Part shown: in pieces, positions 60,126-64,000 of the stretch
Layout of the letters: every line of letters starts with the position of its first letter
Position numbering within the stretch: the first letter of the stretch is position 1
Assembly: GCA_018710845.1 (NCBI GenBank)
Contig: DVJB01000028.1
Span: 62,001 to 126,000 of the forward strand
From: Candidatus Onthomonas avicola
Lineage (GTDB): Bacteria > Bacillota > Clostridia > Oscillospirales > Oscillospiraceae
DNA length: 64,000 nt
Direction of reading: 5' to 3'
Translations under genes and position numbers: made by a program
Notes under the pieces: model-generated
Told to the model about the DNA's origin: nothing
What the model saw: only the letters and a program-made list of their open reading frames with translations
Databases searched by the model: none

Positions 60126-60239
60126 TTACTTGTTGCAGTTCTGATTCTTGTTTTGGTTGTTATTCTGATTGTTGGTATTCTGGTTCGTGTTCTTATTCTG
60201 ATTGTTCTTGTTCTGGTTGGTGTTGCAGTTCTTCTCCAT
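60126..60239 (-). CDS. 37-aa Asn/Gln/Lys-rich small protein (absent from ORF track)
   Basis: Minus-strand ATG at 60239: MEKNCNTNQNKNNQNKNTNQNTNNQNNNQNKNQNCNK*; upstream aaaggaggtgcgctcc RBS; immediately followed by a strong hairpin. Confidence 0.75.
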   Translation of the reverse strand: MEKNCNTNQNKNNQNKNTNQNTNNQNNNQNKNQNCNK

Positions 60240-60370
60240 GGAGCGCACCTCCTTTCCTGCAGCTGAGTACGGCTCTATTGTTGCCCCGCTGCGGAAAAAT
60301 ATACATGCATGGGAGAATAAAACAAAATCGCCCTGCCCATACTAGCCTTACCAATGTAAGGAGGTAGGTT

Positions 60371-60961
60371 ATGGAACTGCGAGACAGCGTTACCAAGGAG
60401 AATCTGCTGCGGGCGTTTGCCGGGGAGAGCCAGGCGCGCAACCGCTATACCTTTTCTGCGGCCACCGCGAAGAAGAACAACATGGAGGTGCTGCAGCTGG
60501 TGTTTGAATACACCGCCGGCCAGGAGAAGGAGCACGCTGAGGTGTTTTACGACTACCTGAAGAAAGCCGGCTGCGCCAACATTGACATCACCGCCGGCTA
60601 TCCGGTAGACTGCACCGAGGATGTGCTGGAGCTGCTGAAGCTGGCCACAGAGCACGAGATGGACGAGTATGAGAGTGCCTACCCCGCCTTTGGCGACCAG
60701 GCGGAGCAGGAGGGCTTTCCGGCCATTGCCGCGGCCTTCCGGCAGATTGCCAAGATCGAAAAGGTCCACGCCGACCGCTTCAAGCGCTTTGCCCAGCTGC
60801 TGGAGCAGGGAAAGCTCTTTGTCAGCGATGTGGACACAGCCTGGATCTGCCTCAACTGCGGCCATATCCACAACGGAAAGCAGGCGCCGGCCCAGTGCCC
60901 GGTCTGCAAGCACAGCCAGGGGTACTTTATCCGCCTGGAGCTGTCCCCCTATGAAAAGTAA
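60371..60961 (+). CDS. rbr: Rubrerythrin
   Basis: LLRAFAGESQARNRYTFSAATAKKNN...EYTAGQEKEHAEVF...; C-terminal rubredoxin-like WICLNCGHIHNGKQAPAQCPVCKHSQGYF. Confidence 0.97.
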   Translation: MELRDSVTKENLLRAFAGESQARNRYTFSAATAKKNNMEVLQLVFEYTAGQEKEHAEVFYDYLKKAGCANIDITAGYPVDCTEDVLELLKLATEHEMDEYESAYPAFGDQAEQEGFPAIAAAFRQIAKIEKVHADRFKRFAQLLEQGKLFVSDVDTAWICLNCGHIHNGKQAPAQCPVCKHSQGYFIRLELSPYEK

Positions 60962-60972
60962 GCTCTGAAAAT

Positions 60973-61014
60973 AAGACGCCCGGCAGAGGAAACTCTGCCG
61001 GGCGTCTTATTTTG
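60973..61014. terminator. Terminator hairpin
   Basis: aagacgcccggcagaggaaactctgccgggcgtcttatttt. Confidence 0.9.
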
Positions 61015-61053
61015 CTCAGGATAGGCGCTTTTGGGAACCGTCCGGGTATCGCT

Positions 61054-62907
61054 TTACTTCGGCGTTGCCACGATCACCCGGACCAGGCCGCCGGCGCTGA
61101 CATTCAGGTCGTCGTAGTAGGCCACAAGGTCATAGGCTGCCGTATCGCCTACAGCGGCCAGGTTGGTCAGGTTGTAGCTGCCGCCGGAGCGGAGGTAGAC
61201 CTGGACCTGCTCGGAGATTTTGTAGGTCTGGTCGTCAGCGGTGAGCTGGGTGGTGGTGATATCGTCCACCGACAGCCGATTCAGGTTGCGGATGCCGTCG
61301 ATCTGTCCGCCGGAGTAGATGAACCGGGCGCCGCCGCTCTCCACGTTGTACATGGTGCCGCTGGGGGCATGGACGCCGGCAGTGCCGTTGATGACGTAGG
61401 AGTAGGAGCTGGTGATGGAAGTCCCGGTGTTCACCTCAGTGACATTGGTGAGAAGTCCGTAGGTGTAGATGTCGCCGGTGGCGTTGTTAAGGATCAGATA
61501 GGTGATCTCCCCGTCCTCATTGGTGGCGTACCAGCGCACATCGTCGCTGTCCAGACGGTAGCCCGCCAGACGGCTGGGATAGATGATAGCATAATTGCCG
61601 TCCCGGTCGGTGTCCAGGATCTGCACGTCGGAAGCAAATTTCAGGTCACCGAATTTGGTGCCGTCCCGGCTGACCTGGCCGGACGTGGACTTGCTGCCGA
61701 TGCTGCGCACCACGGTCCTGCCGCCGGAGTAGCTGACGGATACGATGCTGCCCACGCGCATGGTGGCGTTGGCGGTGAAGGTGCGGGTGGTGCCGTCGGT
61801 GCAGAAGATCTCCACAGTGCGGCCGGACTCGATGGCACCGCCGGCGGTGACATAGCTCTCGTTGCCATTGGCGGTGACCACGCCGTAGCAGATGGAGGAG
61901 ACCTCCTCGGCAGCCACCACGTCGGCCACGGTGCCGTCCATGCCGATGAGCAGCGTCACCACATCGCCTACGGTGAAGTCGCCCATAGAGGACATCTTAT
62001 AGGCCGCGCTGGAGGTGCCCAGGGTGTAGCTGTTTCCGGCCACCGTGACGCTGGTGGGAGAGGTGGTGCTGGGGGTGGCGGCGGTATAGGTGCCGGTAAC
62101 ACGGTTGCTGTAGAGATATACCGAGCGGAGGTTCTCATTATAATAATAGATATCGTACTCGCTCACATCGGAGGCTGTGGCGGCGTGGCCATTCTTGGTG
62201 TAGGATACCGGCGCGAAGGGCAGGTCCAGACGGCCGGAGGCGGCGGTGAAGGGGCCTTTCAGGTCCGAGGAAACCAGCCCTGCGTAGTCCAGCTCCCCGG
62301 AGGCGGTGAGGCTGTAGCCCAGGGTGGTGGCATAGACACTGCCAGACTTGGTTTCGGCGGTCATCAGGTTATAGAAAATATACATGCAGTCCCCGCGGGT
62401 CAGCAGCTGTCCCTGGGTGACCGTAATGCCGTCTCCCAGGCCCAGGGCGTGGAACTTGTTGATCTGGGCGGCGGGATAGGAGCCCACCAGGTCGCTGTTC
62501 TCATAGCCCAGCAGCCGCAGCAGGGAGGCGGCGGCCTCCTCCAGCTTGATGGTCTGGTCCGGGCGGAAGGTGCCGTCGCTGTAGCCGGTGACCCAGCCCT
62601 GCTCCACGGCCACCCGGATATACTCCGTGGCCCAGTGGCCCCGGCGTACGTCGGAAAACAGGGAGTAGTTGCTGGCACCGGAGGCGACGGAGTCCTTATA
62701 GGGGGACGCCATCACCAGCATCTTGGCAAATTCCGCCCGGTTAATGGAGGCGGTCAGGTTCATGTTGCCGTTTTCGTCACCGGTCATAATGCCCAGAGCC
62801 TGGACCGTCCCCTGGACGGAGGCCAGGTCCGCCCCTTGGGCGGGTACGGCCACAAGGCAGGTCAAGGCCATGACCAGAGCGAGGCAGAGTGGAATCAGTC
62901 GTTTCAT
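61054..62907 (-). CDS. S-layer homology (SLH) domain exported protein
   Basis: Signal peptide MKRLIPLCLALVMALTCLVAVPAQG; SLH-type INRAEFAKMLVMA...FSDVRRGHWATEYIRVAVEQGWVTGYSDGTFRPDQTIKLEEAAASLLRLLGYE. Confidence 0.92.
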   Translation of the reverse strand: MKRLIPLCLALVMALTCLVAVPAQGADLASVQGTVQALGIMTGDENGNMNLTASINRAEFAKMLVMASPYKDSVASGASNYSLFSDVRRGHWATEYIRVAVEQGWVTGYSDGTFRPDQTIKLEEAAASLLRLLGYENSDLVGSYPAAQINKFHALGLGDGITVTQGQLLTRGDCMYIFYNLMTAETKSGSVYATTLGYSLTASGELDYAGLVSSDLKGPFTAASGRLDLPFAPVSYTKNGHAATASDVSEYDIYYYNENLRSVYLYSNRVTGTYTAATPSTTSPTSVTVAGNSYTLGTSSAAYKMSSMGDFTVGDVVTLLIGMDGTVADVVAAEEVSSICYGVVTANGNESYVTAGGAIESGRTVEIFCTDGTTRTFTANATMRVGSIVSVSYSGGRTVVRSIGSKSTSGQVSRDGTKFGDLKFASDVQILDTDRDGNYAIIYPSRLAGYRLDSDDVRWYATNEDGEITYLILNNATGDIYTYGLLTNVTEVNTGTSITSSYSYVINGTAGVHAPSGTMYNVESGGARFIYSGGQIDGIRNLNRLSVDDITTTQLTADDQTYKISEQVQVYLRSGGSYNLTNLAAVGDTAAYDLVAYYDDLNVSAGGLVRVIVATPK

Positions 62908-62926
62908 CAGGAAACTCCCTCCTTTG

Positions 62927-64000
62927 TTATTCATAGCGCAGCGCGTCGATGGGGTTGAGCTGGGCGGCCTTCTTGGCCGGCAGATAGCCGAACAGGATAC
63001 CGATGGCAGCAGAAATGCCGAAGGCCAGGGCGATAGAGGATGCTGTCGGGGTTACCGACATCTGAGTGCTCAGCAATGCTACGATCAAAGTGGAGGCCAG
63101 AGAGGAGAAGGCATAGCCTGCGGCAATGCCGATCAGACCGCCGATGGCGCTGGTGACGGCGGCCTCCACCACAAACTGGGCCATGATGCTCCGCTCCTTG
63201 GCACCCAAGGCCTTTCGAATACCGATCTCCCGGGTGCGCTCAGTGACGGATACCAGCATGATGTTCATGATGCCGATACCGCCCACCACCAGGGAGATGG
63301 CGGCAATGGCGGCCAGAATGGTGATCATCACGTTGAGCATCTCCGTCATCATGTTCAGGATTTCGGTCATGCTGATGACGGTAAAGGCGCTGTCGGAGCC
63401 GAAGATCTCTGTCAGCTCGTCCTCCACCAGCTCCCGGCACTCGGTGGCCCGGTTCTCATCCACCACAGTGATGGTGTAGCTGGTGACCTCTGTGCCGGAG
63501 CGGCGGGCGGCGGTGGTATAGGGGAGGAAGATCACGTCGTCCGTGCCGCCCTCCTCCAGGGTGTCGCCCTCCTGGGCCATCACGCCGACGATCTCATATT
63601 TGGTGCCGCCGATGCGGATGGACTGTCCCACCGCATCGCCGTTGTAGTATTCATTGGCAATGTACTGTCCCACCACGCAGACGTGGAGACGCTTATCCAT
63701 GTCGATATACTGCAGGCCCCGGCCCTGGGCGATGCTGTACTGCTTGATGGCGAAATAGTCCTCGCCAACTCCGGTAGCGGAGGTGAAAGACAGCGTCTCT
63801 GTCCCTATCTTCACGGTGCTCCGCACAGAGACAGTGGGGGAGATCAGAGCCAGATCTTCCGGATGGTCGGACACGATGCGGTACATATCCTCTTCATCCA
63901 CATTTCTTGAGGAACCCCGGCCCATGATGGACACCTCCAGGGTATTGGCCCCGATGGCCTGGAACTGCTCGGTCATATAGGTCTGCATGCCGTTGCCCAG
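62927..64000 (-). CDS. MacB-like ABC transporter permease, truncated at right window edge
   Basis: MLNVMITILAAIAAISLVVGGIGIMNIMLVSVTERTREIGIRKALGAKERSIMAQFVVEAAVTSAIGGLIGI...GYLPAKKAAQLNPIDALRYE; frame open through 64000. Confidence 0.95.
   Translation of the reverse strand: MGNGMQTYMTEQFQAIGANTLEVSIMGRGSSRNVDEEDMYRIVSDHPEDLALISPTVSVRSTVKIGTETLSFTSATGVGEDYFAIKQYSIAQGRGLQYIDMDKRLHVCVVGQYIANEYYNGDAVGQSIRIGGTKYEIVGVMAQEGDTLEEGGTDDVIFLPYTTAARRSGTEVTSYTITVVDENRATECRELVEDELTEIFGSDSAFTVISMTEILNMMTEMLNVMITILAAIAAISLVVGGIGIMNIMLVSVTERTREIGIRKALGAKERSIMAQFVVEAAVTSAIGGLIGIAAGYAFSSLASTLIVALLSTQMSVTPTASSIALAFGISAAIGILFGYLPAKKAAQLNPIDALRYE

Noticed and set aside
61012-62958. 648-aa plus-strand ORF opposite the SLH gene
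   Set aside because: Gly/Val/His-rich antisense artefact; SLH protein is well supported.

Overview
64-kb window from a GC-rich Gram-positive gut-type chromosome. The gene content and RBS/promoter style fit an Oscillospiraceae-like Clostridia, but that placement is inference. I support about 55 coding features. Landmarks: a Clp ATPase C-terminus (cut by the left edge), glpK, an ATP-grasp plus two-esterase cluster, a degenerate HPr, an NlpC/P60 protein, tsf-rpsB, a BMP-type binding protein fused to a ParB-like domain, a 1452-aa secreted esterase with nine FN3 repeats, NADP-isocitrate dehydrogenase, a complete but delta-less F1Fo ATP synthase operon, a GH3/GH2/GtrA/LytTR/GHKL cluster, a truncated pyruvate-formate-lyase homologue, an ABC exporter with a huge repeat domain, tsaE-tsaB, upp, glmS, lrgAB, a serine hydrolase, rubrerythrin, an SLH protein and a MacB-like permease (cut by the right edge). 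No rRNA, tRNA, CRISPR or transposase was recognised. Best leads: (1) a delta-C-terminal-domain/alpha fusion in an ATP synthase operon that has no separate atpH; (2) a roughly 300-nt promoter-driven structured RNA upstream of the HD/MBL genes; (3) a 434-aa PFL homologue lacking the glycyl-radical half; (4) an unlisted 37-aa Asn/Gln/Lys-rich peptide gene; (5) two multi-pass transporters reduced to N+C-terminal stubs; (6) an 85-bp duplicate of the glmS 3' end. All homology calls are by eye from the translations; no database search was run.
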